DNA of 21,834 nt from positions 1 to 21,834 of the forward strand of contig JAVBSC010000092.1 in the NCBI GenBank assembly GCA_031547305.1. Direction: 5' to 3'. Positions 1 to 8,227 of the stretch are shown piece after piece (positions within the stretch are counted from its first letter, which is position 1; every line of letters starts with the position of its first letter). Both the position numbers and the translations under genes were made by a program. A model generated the notes under the pieces. It saw nothing but the letters and a program-made list of their open reading frames with translations. It made no database searches and was not told where the DNA came from. This stretch comes from JAVBSC01 sp031547305 (GTDB taxonomy: Bacteria; Desulfobacterota; Desulfovibrionia; Desulfovibrionales; Desulfovibrionaceae).

Positions 1-778
1 CCAGAGCCGGGCTGCGGCCGATCAGGCCCCAGGCGTAGCGGGCCAGAGCGCTGTTTTGGGCCGGGTAATCCGGCGCTTCGGATTTTTTTTGATCCGGAAT
101 TTCAAAATAGGGGGATTTGAGCTCTCTGGCCCTGGCCAGCAGTTCCACGCGGGCTTCCGGCTTTTGCCGGGCGCTGATGACCGTTTTGCCCGGACGGATC
201 GCCCCGGCTTTGTCTCTGGCGATTTCCGTCAGGTTGTTGCCCAGGATATTCTGGTGGTCCAGATCTATGGGGGTGAACAGCACGCAGTCCAGATCAAAGG
301 CCGTGGTGGCGTCCCAGGAGCCGCCCAGGCCGGTTTCCAGCACCAGAAATTCAGCTCCGGCCGTGGAAAAAAGCCTGGCCGCTATGGCGCAGACCAGTTC
401 GAAGTAGCTAAGCTCGCCCCCGCCGCGCCGCATAACCGCATTGGCCGCGTCCAGCCACTGACTGGGGGAAAATTCGTCTCCCCCGGCCCGGCCGCCGGGG
501 CTGAGCAGGCGGATGCGCTCGCGCACGCCCACAAAATGCGGGGAAATATGCACGCCGGTTTTAAGGCCCCAGGCGCAGGCCAGGCTGGCCAGGCGCAAGG
601 TGGTGGAGCCTTTGCCGTTGGTTCCTACAACCTGCACCGCCGGGCAGGCCGGGCGTGTGAGCTTCATGGCCTTAAGCACCGTGGAGATGCGTTCCAGGCT
701 CGGGTTCATGCGGAACAGCCCCTGGTTGTCCAGATGGGCCTGGAATTCGTCCCAGTATTTAAAACGATCTACGGACAT
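1..778 (-). CDS. folC: Folylpolyglutamate/dihydrofolate synthase, N-terminal part (cut by window start)
   Basis: A Mur-ligase-like ATP-dependent enzyme that adds glutamate to folates in the cytoplasm. Reading the minus strand from the ATG at 778 gives about 259 codons. The P-loop VGTNGKGST lies at about residues 51-59, followed by the family blocks HISPHFVGVRERI, LVLETGLGGSWDATT and the ligase signature around DLDHQNILGNN and DKAGAIRPGK. These are seen directly and are typical of FolC. The C-terminal 40% lies outside the window. The start has no Shine-Dalgarno sequence: the bases just upstream are a heptamer repeat, and a small ORF with a good ribosome site overlaps the start. Translation may therefore be coupled to that small ORF, which is an inference. 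It lies downstream of the nitrilase on the same strand. Confidence 0.93.
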   Translation of the reverse strand, partial: MSVDRFKYWDEFQAHLDNQGLFRMNPSLERISTVLKAMKLTRPACPAVQVVGTNGKGSTTLRLASLACAWGLKTGVHISPHFVGVRERIRLLSPGGRAGGDEFSPSQWLDAANAVMRRGGGELSYFELVCAIAARLFSTAGAEFLVLETGLGGSWDATTAFDLDCVLFTPIDLDHQNILGNNLTEIARDKAGAIRPGKTVISARQKPEARVELLARARELKSPYFEIPDQKKSEAPDYPAQNSALARYAWGLIGRSPAL

Positions 779-878
779 GGCGGTTAGCAGGTAACAAGTG
801 ACAAGCAACAGGCAACAGGCAACAAGCGACAGTTAAGAAAAAAGTTTGCGCTCCAGCCATATGCTTGCAATTGTTCAT
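759..878 (-). CDS. Possible 39-aa leader peptide overlapping the folC start
   Basis: A short minus-strand frame begins with ATG at 878, preceded by AAAAGGAG at good spacing, and ends at TAA 759-761, which is 20 bases inside folC in another frame. It starts MNNCKHMAGAQTFF and its middle (VACCLLPVACHLLPA) is encoded by the heptamer repeat. I recognise no family. The strong ribosome site and the overlap with a folC start that lacks one suggest a coupling or leader ORF. It could equally be a chance frame through a simple repeat. Confidence 0.3.
   Translation of the reverse strand: MNNCKHMAGAQTFFLTVACCLLPVACHLLPANRHVRRSF
786..834. repeat. Heptamer tandem repeat, about 7 units
   Basis: Seven units of 7 bp follow one another: agcaggt, aacaagt, gacaagc, aacaggc, aacaggc, aacaagc, gacagtt. 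Two are identical and the others differ by one to three bases. A related stretch (acctgttac) recurs at 890-898. The repeat sits between the nitrilase stop and the folC start. Confidence 0.75.
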
Positions 879-895
879 ACCACTCCTTTTACCTG

Positions 896-1831
896 TTACT
901 TATTCTTAAAGTCCACACCTGGGTTGGCGCGCTCGTTTACCAACAGGGTGAAAACGTCCTTTCTGGCGTAATGGCCGTTTACGTCAAAGTCGTAACGGGC
1001 TTCAACGAGCTTGTTCAGGTCCAGGTCGGCGGTCAGAATACCTTCCTGATCGTAAAGAGGGCCGGCCAGGTATTCGCCCATCGGGTCGATGATGGCGCTG
1101 CCGCCTCTGGACATGGGGTCCGGCTCGCCTTGCAGGTCGGCGTAGCCTGCCAAGTTTTTTGGCACCATGTCCATGGTCACGTATTGATTGCAGGAAAGCA
1201 CAAAACAGCGGCCCTCCAGGGCGATGTGCCGGATGGTACACTGCCAGGCGGGCCGGGAATCCGCTGTGGGAGTCAGGTATAAATCAACTCCTTTGGCGTA
1301 GACGGCCGCGCGCAGCAGGGGCATGTAGTTTTCCCAGCAGATAGCCCCGCCGATTTTGCCGTGCGGCGTGTCCAGGCAGGGCAGGGTGGAGCCGTCGCCC
1401 TCGCTCCAGATCAGACGTTCCGAACCAGTGGGCTTGAGCTTGCGGTGCCGGCCCAGAAAAGCGCCGTCCGGGCCGTAGTAAAGGATGCTGCAATACAGGC
1501 TGGCCCCGTCTCGCTCAATGACGCCCACGTTCAGGTAAACGGAATTTTCCGCGGCAATCTGGGAGATGCGTTCGGAATCCGGGCCGGGAATGAGCACGGA
1601 ATTTTCAAAATAGCGGCGAAAATCCTCTTTGCCGTCCTGGGTGCGCCGGCCCACTTTGGCGCCAAAGTACATGCCGCGCGGGTAACATGGAATGAAGGCT
1701 TCCGGGAACAGGATTACCCGCGCGCCTTGGGCGGCGGCCTGGCCGGTCAGGTCGGCCAACTTGTCCAGACAGGCGTTTTTGTCAAAAAGAACTGAGGCGG
1801 CCTGAACAACGGCAACGCGCACAGAAGGCAT
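896..1831 (-). CDS. Nitrilase (carbon-nitrogen hydrolase family, nitrilase branch)
   Basis: A 311-residue cytoplasmic enzyme expected to hydrolyse a nitrile to a carboxylate and ammonia. The catalytic triad is visible: Glu44 in LFPEAF, Lys131 in HRKLKPT, and Cys165 in GGAICWENYMPLLR. SERLIW after the lysine and CWENYMPLLR are characteristic of true nitrilases rather than amidases or cyanide dihydratases, though the substrate cannot be read from sequence. The start at 1831 is chosen because AAGGAG sits 7 bases upstream; a longer frame to 1864 has no such site. Length is slightly short of the common 320-350 residues, at the C-terminus. It lies upstream of folC on the same strand with a 117-bp spacer, so co-transcription is possible. 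Confidence 0.92.
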   Translation of the reverse strand: MPSVRVAVVQAASVLFDKNACLDKLADLTGQAAAQGARVILFPEAFIPCYPRGMYFGAKVGRRTQDGKEDFRRYFENSVLIPGPDSERISQIAAENSVYLNVGVIERDGASLYCSILYYGPDGAFLGRHRKLKPTGSERLIWSEGDGSTLPCLDTPHGKIGGAICWENYMPLLRAAVYAKGVDLYLTPTADSRPAWQCTIRHIALEGRCFVLSCNQYVTMDMVPKNLAGYADLQGEPDPMSRGGSAIIDPMGEYLAGPLYDQEGILTADLDLNKLVEARYDFDVNGHYARKDVFTLLVNERANPGVDFKNK

Positions 1832-1998
1832 GGTAGGCTCCTTGATAAATTGATGGATTGGCAAAAAGATTCGTATAAGATTGAAGGGGCGGTTCTGTCA
1901 AAGAGGTGGCGAGGAACTGGCGTGGGTGGTGAAAAACCTGCGCCATGACTGGATACTGGGTGAAATTCCAGGTCCGATGAAAAGTTGACAGATTTTTC

Positions 1999-2027
1999 TT
2001 GACGCCATCGCCCGGTCTGCGTATAAG
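1999..2027 (+). promoter_or_regulatory. Sigma70-type promoter of the tRNA-Arg gene
   Basis: TTGACG at 1999-2004 and TATAAG at 2022-2027 are separated by exactly 17 bp. The expected start of transcription, about 2034, is some 9 bases before the mature tRNA. Confidence 0.75.
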
Positions 2028-2042
2028 CCAATTCTTCACTGC

Positions 2043-2119
2043 GCGCCGGTAGCTCAGCTGGATAGAGCAACAGGCTACGAACCTGTAGGTCCGGGGTTCG
2101 AATCCCTGCCGGCGCGCCA
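2043..2119 (+). tRNA. tRNA-Arg (anticodon ACG)
   Basis: A full cloverleaf can be drawn. The acceptor stem GCGCCGG pairs with CCGGCGC (2109-2115), with discriminator G and an encoded CCA at 2117-2119. The D arm is GCTC/GAGC. The anticodon arm is ACAGG-CTACGAA-CCTGT, which places ACG in the anticodon. The T arm is CGGGG-TTCGAAT-CCCTG. The ACG anticodon (inosine after editing) reads CGU, CGC and CGA. No integrase or duplicated 3' end is seen nearby. Confidence 0.97.
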
Positions 2120-2128
2120 AGAAAAAAC

Positions 2129-2166
2129 AAAGGTGTTAGGAGTAAAAACGCTCCTGACACCTTTTT
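2129..2166 (+). terminator. Intrinsic terminator after tRNA-Arg
   Basis: The stem AAAGGTGTTAGGAG (2129-2142) pairs with the segment starting CTCCTGACACC at 2151, with one mismatch and an 8-nt loop. It runs into six T (2162-2167) and starts 10 bases after the tRNA. Confidence 0.9.
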
Positions 2167-2657
2167 TAATCTGTGAGCTGCCTTTCAATGTGAGAAATCG
2201 CGTCAGTTAACATGGGAAACCGTGGCAGCCCTCTTTCAGCCTGCGGCTGATAAGGGCCGCTACCGCGGCCAGAACGCTCAGCGGGAATTGCCGCCGGGGA
2301 ATATTCGCCGGAAGGGAGTATGTTCGCATTCGCGGTCATGGCCCGGCCGCTTCTTCCTGGAAGAACGTCAGTGTTCGCCCCGGCATGAACATGAAATTTC
2401 AAAAACTATCCGAGTCCCATCCTTAAGCCAGGCCGGCGGCAAAGATAAGACGCGCCCGCCCTGGCCCTCCATAACCTGTCTTGCATTCCGTCCGTTTTCA
2501 TGGAAAATAGTAAATTAAGGTCGACGATTCCTGCCACTGGATTCAGGAGGACGGGCGCAAGGCTTTTTCGCTCGCTGTTTTGGCCGGTTTTGCCGCGCGC
2601 GGTAACGCGGGCGCTTAAAAAGCGCATTGTTCCGGTGATAACGGAAAGAAACAAAAT
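2167..2657. other. Intergenic region upstream of the mac operon
   Basis: No convincing gene is seen in these 491 bases; short frames on both strands lack family signatures and good ribosome sites. A weak promoter candidate is TTGCAT at 2481-2486 with an A-rich hexamer 17 bp further on. The last 50 bases before macA hold three short hairpins. The region otherwise looks featureless. Confidence 0.5.
2611..2647 (+). promoter_or_regulatory. Stacked short hairpins over the macA ribosome site
   Basis: GCGCTT-AAA-AAGCGC (2611-2625) is followed closely by TTCCG-N7-CGGAA (2630-2646). The second hairpin's 3' arm covers the GGAAAG that should serve macA. It could modulate translation, but the stems are short and the role is inferred. 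Confidence 0.3.
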
Positions 2658-3854
2658 ATGAAAAAATTCATTATCGCGGCGTTGGTCTTGCTGATTGCGG
2701 CGGCGGCGTTCTTTTTCTGGCAGCGTTCCAAGTCCGGCCAGGAAATAGCTTATCTTACGGAAACAGCCGTCAGGGGCGACATCAGGCGCACCGTCAGCGC
2801 CACCGGCGAAGTCGGCGCGGTGCAGCTTGTCAGCGTTGGAGCCCAGGTTTCCGGCCAGATCAAAAAACTCCATGTGGTTGTTGGGCAAACGGTGAAAACC
2901 GGCGACCTGATCGCGGAAATAGACTCAGTGCCGCAAGTCAACCAGTTGGAAACGGATCGCGCTCTGCTGCAATCCTATAAAGCCCAGTTGGAATCCAAAC
3001 GCATAAACCTGCGTATGGCCGAGCGGCAATACAAACGGGAAAAGGCTTTGCGTTCCAATGACGCGGCTTCACAGGAATCTTTGGAAAATATGGAAAATTC
3101 CTGGGCCCTGGCCAAGGCGGACGTGGCTGTGCTGGAATCCCAGATCCGCCAGACCGAGCTGGCCGTGAGCACGGACGAGGTCAACCTTGGCTACACGCGC
3201 ATCAGTTCGCCCCTGGATGGGGTCGTGGTTTCCGTGCCCGTGGATGAAGGTCAGACCGTCAATGCCATGCAGACCACGCCCACCATCGCCCAGATCGCCG
3301 ATCTGGAGCACATGGAAATTAAAATTGAAATCTCCGAAGGGGACATCACCGCGGTCAAGCCCGGCCTGCCGTTGTCCTACACCATCCTGTCCGAGCCGGA
3401 CGATATCCGCCAGGCGGCCCTTAATTCCATAGATCCCGGTTTGACCACCCTTACGGACGGCACGTACAAGAACACCTCTTCCATAGGGACTTCATCATCC
3501 GGCACCGGCACCTCGTCTTCCGAGGCGGTTTATTATTACGGCAAGGCCCTGGTGGATAACAAGGACGGCCGTTTGCGCATCGGCATGACCGTGCAGGCGG
3601 ACATAGCCGTGGCCGAGGCCAAAAATACTCTTCTGGCTCCGCTCATGGCCGTGACCGACAAATCCGGGCTGAAAAGCCTGCGCGTCCAGGGCCCGGACGG
3701 GCGGCCGGAAACCAGGACAGTGACCACCGGCATCAGCGACGGCATTAAGGTGGAAATCCTGAGCGGCCTGAAAGAGGGCGAGGAAATAGTCACCGGTCAG
3801 CTTACCAAGGCCGAAATCGAAGCCCAGGGCCGGGGCGGGAGACCGCACCGATGA
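2658..3854 (+). CDS. macA: Periplasmic adaptor (membrane fusion) subunit of a MacAB-type efflux pump
   Basis: A 398-residue HlyD/RND-type adaptor linking the inner-membrane ABC transporter to the outer-membrane channel. It has one N-terminal membrane anchor (about residues 4-22, all hydrophobic), then the first lipoyl half with SVGAQVSGQIKKLHV and GQTVKTGDLIAEID (about 60-95). A helical hairpin follows (about 100-165, rich in Q, E, K and A), then the second lipoyl half with ISSPLDGVVVS and EGQTVNAMQ (about 180-210), and a beta-barrel and membrane-proximal end with GMTVQADI and VEILSGLKEGEEIVTG. A Ser/Thr/Gly-rich insert (about 272-290) is longer than in common MacA. The start has GGAAAG upstream. 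The stop overlaps macB by 4 bp (ATGA), so the two are translationally coupled. Confidence 0.93.
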   Translation: MKKFIIAALVLLIAAAAFFFWQRSKSGQEIAYLTETAVRGDIRRTVSATGEVGAVQLVSVGAQVSGQIKKLHVVVGQTVKTGDLIAEIDSVPQVNQLETDRALLQSYKAQLESKRINLRMAERQYKREKALRSNDAASQESLENMENSWALAKADVAVLESQIRQTELAVSTDEVNLGYTRISSPLDGVVVSVPVDEGQTVNAMQTTPTIAQIADLEHMEIKIEISEGDITAVKPGLPLSYTILSEPDDIRQAALNSIDPGLTTLTDGTYKNTSSIGTSSSGTGTSSSEAVYYYGKALVDNKDGRLRIGMTVQADIAVAEAKNTLLAPLMAVTDKSGLKSLRVQGPDGRPETRTVTTGISDGIKVEILSGLKEGEEIVTGQLTKAEIEAQGRGGRPHR

Positions 3855-5797
3855 ACGTGATTGAGGTGGAAAAGGTCTGCAAATTCTTCGGCTCCGGGGA
3901 AAGCCGCGTCCACGCCCTGCGGGACGTCAGCTTCAACATAGCGGACGGGGACTTTGTGGCCATAATCGGGCAGTCCGGCTCCGGCAAATCCACGCTCATG
4001 AACATTCTTGGCTGCCTGGATGCGCCAAGCTCCGGAGTCTGCCGCATTGCCGGCGAAGACGTGGCCGGCCTGGACCCGGACAGCCAGTCGCGTTTGCGCG
4101 GTTCGCGTCTGGGGTTCATTTTTCAGCGCTACAACCTGCTGGCTAAACTATCCGCCCTGGAAAACACCGCGTTGCCGGCTGTTTACGCCGGTGTGGGCAA
4201 AAAGGAACGCCTTAACCGGGCGCGGGAACTGCTCAAAAATCTCGGCCTGGAAGACAAGCCGGGCAATCTGCCAACGGAGCTTTCCGGCGGGCAGCAGCAG
4301 CGGGTCAGCATAGCCCGCGCCCTGATGAACGGCGGCCGGATCATCCTGGCGGACGAGCCCACCGGCGCGCTGGATTCCGCCAGCGGCAAAAACGTCATGG
4401 CCATTCTGACCGAACTGAACAAGCGTGGCCATACCGTAATCGTGGTCACCCACGATTCCAGCGTGGCCGCGTATGCCGGGCGGGTCATCAGCCTCAGCTA
4501 CGGCCGCGTCGTCTCGGACGAGCGCAACCGGCCCTTTGAGCGCCCGGAAGCCTGGCGGCCGCCGCAAGGGGCCTCTGCCGCATCGCGCCTGACCGAGCGC
4601 CTGGACCAGCTCCGCGAGGCCTTCAGCATGTCCGTGCAGGCCATCTGGGCGCACAAGATGCGCTCAGTTCTGACCATGCTGGGCATCATCATCGGCATCG
4701 CCTCCGTTGCCTCCGTGGTGGCCCTGGGGCGCGGATCGCAACAGAAGATCATCGCGGACATCAGCTCCATGGGCACCAACACCATTGATATTTTTCCCGG
4801 TACCGGCTTTGGCGACCGCTATGCCGGCAAGATCAAGACCCTGACCGTGGCGGACGCGGAATTTCTGGGCAAACAGCCCTACATAGCCAGCAGCACCCCG
4901 AATACTTCGGTTTCCGGCATGCTGGCTTACCGCAACATCTCGGCCATGGCGCAGTTGAGCGGGGTGGGAGCGAGCTTTTTTGACGTCAAGGGCCTGGAGC
5001 CGGCCTCCGGCCGCTTTTTCAGCCAGGAGGAGGTGCGCGGCAACGCCTCCTATGTGGTCATTGACGACAACACTTACCAGAAGCTTTTTCCGGGCGGCGA
5101 AGCGGCGGAAGGCCAGGTGATCCTGCTGAACAAGCACCCCCTGCGGATCATCGGCGTGGCCAAGAAAAAGGACGTTGGGTTCGGCCCGTCGGACATGCTC
5201 AACCTCTGGGCGCCTTACACCACGGTGATGAACAGGATTACCGGCAATAGGGATATTTCCTCCATAACGGTCAAGGTCCGGGACAACATAATGCCGCTCA
5301 TGGCGGAAAAAAACATCACCGAGCTTTTGACCGCCCGGCACGGCAAGCTGGATTTTTTCACCTTCAGTACGGACAGCATCAAAAAAACCGTGGAAAGCGC
5401 CACAGACACCCTGACTCTGCTGATTGCCGGAATCGCGCTTATTTCCCTGATTGTCGGCGGCATAGGGGTGATGAACATAATGCTGGTTTCCGTAACCGAG
5501 CGCACCAGGGAAATCGGCGTACGCATGGCCGTGGGGGCGCGGCGCGTCAACATCATGGAGCAGTTTCTCATGGAAGCCGTGCTCATCTGCCTTACCGGCG
5601 GCCTTCTGGGCATGGGCCTGGCCGTGCTCATCGGACTGGCCGTGGATTGGCTGGTCAAGAATTTCGCTATGTCCTATTCGACGGATTCCATGGTTCTGGC
5701 CCTGGCCTGTTCCACGTGCATCGGCATAATTTTCGGGTTCATGCCGGCCCGCAACGCTTCCAGGCTCAACCCCATTGAAGCCCTTTCCCGGGAGTGA
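3851..5797 (+). CDS. macB: MacB-type ABC transporter, fused ATPase and permease
   Basis: A 648-residue inner-membrane subunit that drives export of macrolides, lipopeptides, haem-like compounds or siderophores in known homologues; its own substrate is unknown. The N-terminal ATPase shows Walker A GQSGSGKST (residues 40-48), the signature LSGGQQQR (about 143-150) and Walker B ILADEPTGALD (about 163-173). A first membrane segment lies near residues 274-295 (MLGIIIGIASVASVVALG). A periplasmic MacB domain follows, and three C-terminal segments form an FtsX-type permease with the conserved VTERTREIGVRMAVGAR loop. Length matches E. coli MacB. It lies between the adaptor and the outer-membrane factor in one operon. 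Confidence 0.96.
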   Translation: MNVIEVEKVCKFFGSGESRVHALRDVSFNIADGDFVAIIGQSGSGKSTLMNILGCLDAPSSGVCRIAGEDVAGLDPDSQSRLRGSRLGFIFQRYNLLAKLSALENTALPAVYAGVGKKERLNRARELLKNLGLEDKPGNLPTELSGGQQQRVSIARALMNGGRIILADEPTGALDSASGKNVMAILTELNKRGHTVIVVTHDSSVAAYAGRVISLSYGRVVSDERNRPFERPEAWRPPQGASAASRLTERLDQLREAFSMSVQAIWAHKMRSVLTMLGIIIGIASVASVVALGRGSQQKIIADISSMGTNTIDIFPGTGFGDRYAGKIKTLTVADAEFLGKQPYIASSTPNTSVSGMLAYRNISAMAQLSGVGASFFDVKGLEPASGRFFSQEEVRGNASYVVIDDNTYQKLFPGGEAAEGQVILLNKHPLRIIGVAKKKDVGFGPSDMLNLWAPYTTVMNRITGNRDISSITVKVRDNIMPLMAEKNITELLTARHGKLDFFTFSTDSIKKTVESATDTLTLLIAGIALISLIVGGIGVMNIMLVSVTERTREIGVRMAVGARRVNIMEQFLMEAVLICLTGGLLGMGLAVLIGLAVDWLVKNFAMSYSTDSMVLALACSTCIGIIFGFMPARNASRLNPIEALSRE

Positions 5798-5802
5798 CGC
5801 GC

Positions 5803-7251
5803 ATGCATGGACGCCGGTTTTTATTTATTCCGCTCCTGGCGCTGCTGGTTTGTCTGTCCGCCTGCGCCGGATCCACGTATTCCACAACGGAGTTGACCAA
5901 GGAGCTGCTTTCCGCCGAAGATACCGCCAGGCAATACCACCTGAACACCGCCTGGTGGATTGGCTACGGAAGCGCGGGTTTGGACGACACGGTGAACCTG
6001 GCCCTGGCCCGCAACGTCAATCTGGCCCGCAGCGCCATTGCGGTAAACAAAGCGTTGTACCAGGCGCGTCTGATTGATGCCGATCTTTTTCCGACTTTTT
6101 CCGCGGACTCCTCAGTCGCCGCTGTGCGTGATTTGTCCAGGGGGAGTTCCTCTTTTTCAGCGGCGGACATGTATGCCGGGCAATATTACCCTGGCGGCAG
6201 CACCTGGCAGCGGACCTTGCAGGGCCAGGCTTCGGTCAGCTATGAGCTGGACTTGTGGCGGCGCATGCGTGACGCCTCGGACGCGGCGGACTGGGAATAC
6301 CGGGCCACCGGGCAGGATCTGGCCAGCGCGCGCCTGTCCCTGATCAACAGCGTGGTGGACGCCTGGTTCAAGCTGGCCTACACCCGGCAGGCCATCGCGG
6401 TTATGGAGGACAGCGTCGGGCGCTACGGCCGGCTGCTTGTTCTGGCCAAAGACCGCTACACCCTGGGCAAGGCGGATTCCGTGGAGCCGCTTCAGGCGGA
6501 GCAGTCCCTGCTGAACGCGAAGAACCAGCTTTCCTCCCTGCGTTCCCAACTGGCGGAAAGCCTGCGGACGCTTCGGGATTTGTTGAACCTGCGGCCCGGC
6601 GATATGTCGGAGCCGGAAACCGGCGACATTCTGGCTGTTCCTTTGGTGACCGTGGATCTGAACGTGCCCGTCGCCGCCCTGGCCGCCCGGCCGGACGTCT
6701 GGGCCGCGGAAGCCAGAGTGCAGGGCGCCTTCAACACTCTGGAATCGGACAAGTCCGCCTGGTACCCGCGCCTGACGGTCGGCTCCACCCTTAGCGTGTC
6801 CTCGGACAAGGCCTCGCGGTTTTTCGACGTGCCCATGCTTTCCGGCCTGGCGAGCGTGAGTTTGCCTTTTCTGGACTGGAACCGGCTGTACTGGAACGTG
6901 AAAATTTCCGAAGCGGACTTCGCCACCGCCAAGCTGAATCTGGAAGAGAGCGTGACCTCGGCCTTGAACGAGGTGGACGCCGCCTGCGCCGCCTATGTCC
7001 ACGCCAGAGACACCCTGGAACAGACCATGGCCGTGCATGAGCGCGACGCGCGCATAGCGGATTATTACCAAAAGCGTTACGAGCTGGGCCGGGCGGAACT
7101 TAAGGACTACCTTGACGCCCTGAACGCGGCGGACAACTCCGCTATGTCCTCGCTTTCCGCCAAATACACGCTGATCGGCTGGGAAAGTAAAATCTATAAG
7201 TCCATGGGCGGTCGCTACGAGCCGCTGGACAATGGGCGTGGCGGACGGTAA
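5803..7251 (+). CDS. Outer-membrane efflux lipoprotein, NodT/TolC family
   Basis: The outer-membrane channel completing the MacAB pump. A signal peptide ends in the lipobox LSAC (Cys at residue 21 from this start), so the protein should be acylated, as is usual for the NodT group. Two repeated outer-membrane-efflux-protein halves are seen: about residues 60-245 and 260-465, with helices such as LARNVNLARSAIAVNKALYQARL and the AARPDVWAAEARVQ block that marks the second repeat. The start at ATG 5803 is preferred because GGGAG (5790-5794) lies 8 bases upstream. A GTG at 5794 overlapping the macB stop would add three residues but lacks a ribosome site. It lies five bases after macB. Confidence 0.92.
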   Translation: MHGRRFLFIPLLALLVCLSACAGSTYSTTELTKELLSAEDTARQYHLNTAWWIGYGSAGLDDTVNLALARNVNLARSAIAVNKALYQARLIDADLFPTFSADSSVAAVRDLSRGSSSFSAADMYAGQYYPGGSTWQRTLQGQASVSYELDLWRRMRDASDAADWEYRATGQDLASARLSLINSVVDAWFKLAYTRQAIAVMEDSVGRYGRLLVLAKDRYTLGKADSVEPLQAEQSLLNAKNQLSSLRSQLAESLRTLRDLLNLRPGDMSEPETGDILAVPLVTVDLNVPVAALAARPDVWAAEARVQGAFNTLESDKSAWYPRLTVGSTLSVSSDKASRFFDVPMLSGLASVSLPFLDWNRLYWNVKISEADFATAKLNLEESVTSALNEVDAACAAYVHARDTLEQTMAVHERDARIADYYQKRYELGRAELKDYLDALNAADNSAMSSLSAKYTLIGWESKIYKSMGGRYEPLDNGRGGR

Positions 7252-7479
7252 ATCTATTGATTAAAGCAGATTGATGTTTTTATTGTCCATCTGAGCTAAT
7301 ATTTATGCTCTGTAGATTGTATTTCCATATAAATATTCATTCATTGCATTAGTAGTTTGAATATTACCTTAAATTTAAATGTGCACATCATGTTTATACA
7401 AAAAAATTTTATTGTAAAAAAGCTATACTAAAAAAATATAATATATTACGAACGACGATTTTGATAAATAAAGCAAATT
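7252..7479. other. AT-rich intergenic block
   Basis: These 228 bases contrast sharply with the GC-rich pump operon before and the coding DNA after. No gene longer than about 16 codons and no clear terminator for the pump operon are seen. Promoter-like hexamers for the next gene are TATACT (7424-7429) and TATAAT (7437-7442), the latter 19 bp from TTGTAA (7412-7417). Such blocks are often targets of xenogeneic silencers, which is an inference here. Confidence 0.55.
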
Positions 7480-8151
7480 ATGTTTCACATGCCAGTCCAT
7501 CCGCCTTACATCCAACAGTCCATAGTTCGCCAGGCAACAAGAGTTAAAGCCCCTTGGATTGATAAGTTGGCCTTGCCCGCATTCGCAACAATTTATATTG
7601 GAGATTCCGCCATAACCGGCTTCTGTCGGCCGGCGGGCGGCACGGCAACTCCCCCTGACGGCAAGACCGCCTTGCCGGAGCCTGAGGCTCTGGCTCCCGA
7701 AGCAAAGTCGGCCTCGGCGGAAACGCGGCGTCACCAGGAACGCGCGCGCGGCCGGGATATAAACGGATGGAATCCGCAACGGGCCATAGCGCACTTGCAA
7801 CGGCATTCCTCCGCCATAAGGAGCCACTACAAATGCGCGGAATATGTGGCCAACGCCATTGAGGCCGGCGGCATACGCCTGAACCGCGACCTGAATCCCA
7901 CGCCGCGGAACAGCGCCTGTGGTTACGGTGAAGTGCTGCAGGCCGCCGGATTCAAGCCTCTGCCCCCCGGCACGGAACCGCAAGCCGGCGACGTGGTGGT
8001 AATCCAGCCGGTCAAAGCGCATCCGGACGGCCATATGGCCATGTTTGACGGGAACATCTGGTATTCTGACTTCCGGCAGTCCAACGGCATGTACCCCAAC
8101 GCCGTCGACCGGATTCAGCGTCCGCCGTACACGTTGTATCGCCGTTCCTGA
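7480..8151 (+). CDS. CHAP/NlpC-P60-like cysteine peptidoglycan hydrolase, effector- or lysin-like
   Basis: A 223-residue protein whose C-terminal half (about 95-223) has the layout of a papain-fold amidase or endopeptidase. The probable catalytic Cys119 lies in YKCAEYVANAIEAGG, followed by GYGEVLQAAGF, then AGDVVVI and His185 in PDGHMAMFDG; PPYTLYR lies near the end. This is the core of cell-wall CHAP domains in phage lysins and some type VI amidase effectors. The first 90 residues are low-complexity (Ala, Pro, Glu), with no signal peptide or membrane segment, so a dedicated export route or lysis would be needed to reach peptidoglycan. The start has only a weak ribosome site. No immunity gene, holin or phage genes are visible next to it. 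Family assignment is by pattern; the effector role is inferred. Confidence 0.75.
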   Translation: MFHMPVHPPYIQQSIVRQATRVKAPWIDKLALPAFATIYIGDSAITGFCRPAGGTATPPDGKTALPEPEALAPEAKSASAETRRHQERARGRDINGWNPQRAIAHLQRHSSAIRSHYKCAEYVANAIEAGGIRLNRDLNPTPRNSACGYGEVLQAAGFKPLPPGTEPQAGDVVVIQPVKAHPDGHMAMFDGNIWYSDFRQSNGMYPNAVDRIQRPPYTLYRRS

Positions 8152-8195
8152 AAATTCATTGCCGCCGTAAAGCTCCGGAGTGGGCGTGCCTTTAA

Positions 8196-8216
8196 AACCC
8201 CGGCCTTGCGGGGGTT
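8196..8216. terminator. GC hairpin between convergent genes
   Basis: AACCCC (8196-8201) pairs with GGGGTT (8211-8216) around a 9-nt loop. It lies 45 bases past the hydrolase stop. No T-run follows, so strength is uncertain. Confidence 0.5.
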
Positions 8217-8227
8217 GTCATCAATCT

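Noticed and set aside
56..794. Plus-strand frames at the window start
   Set aside because: They are antisense to folC, whose P-loop and ligase motifs are clear.
1747..2160. Minus-strand frame containing GIRTPDLQVRSLLLYPAELP
   Set aside because: This peptide is the well-known false translation of a tRNA gene read backwards; the tRNA-Arg explains it.
5794..5802. GTG start for the outer-membrane lipoprotein
   Set aside because: It overlaps its own ribosome site; ATG at 5803 has GGGAG at normal spacing and the same signal peptide.
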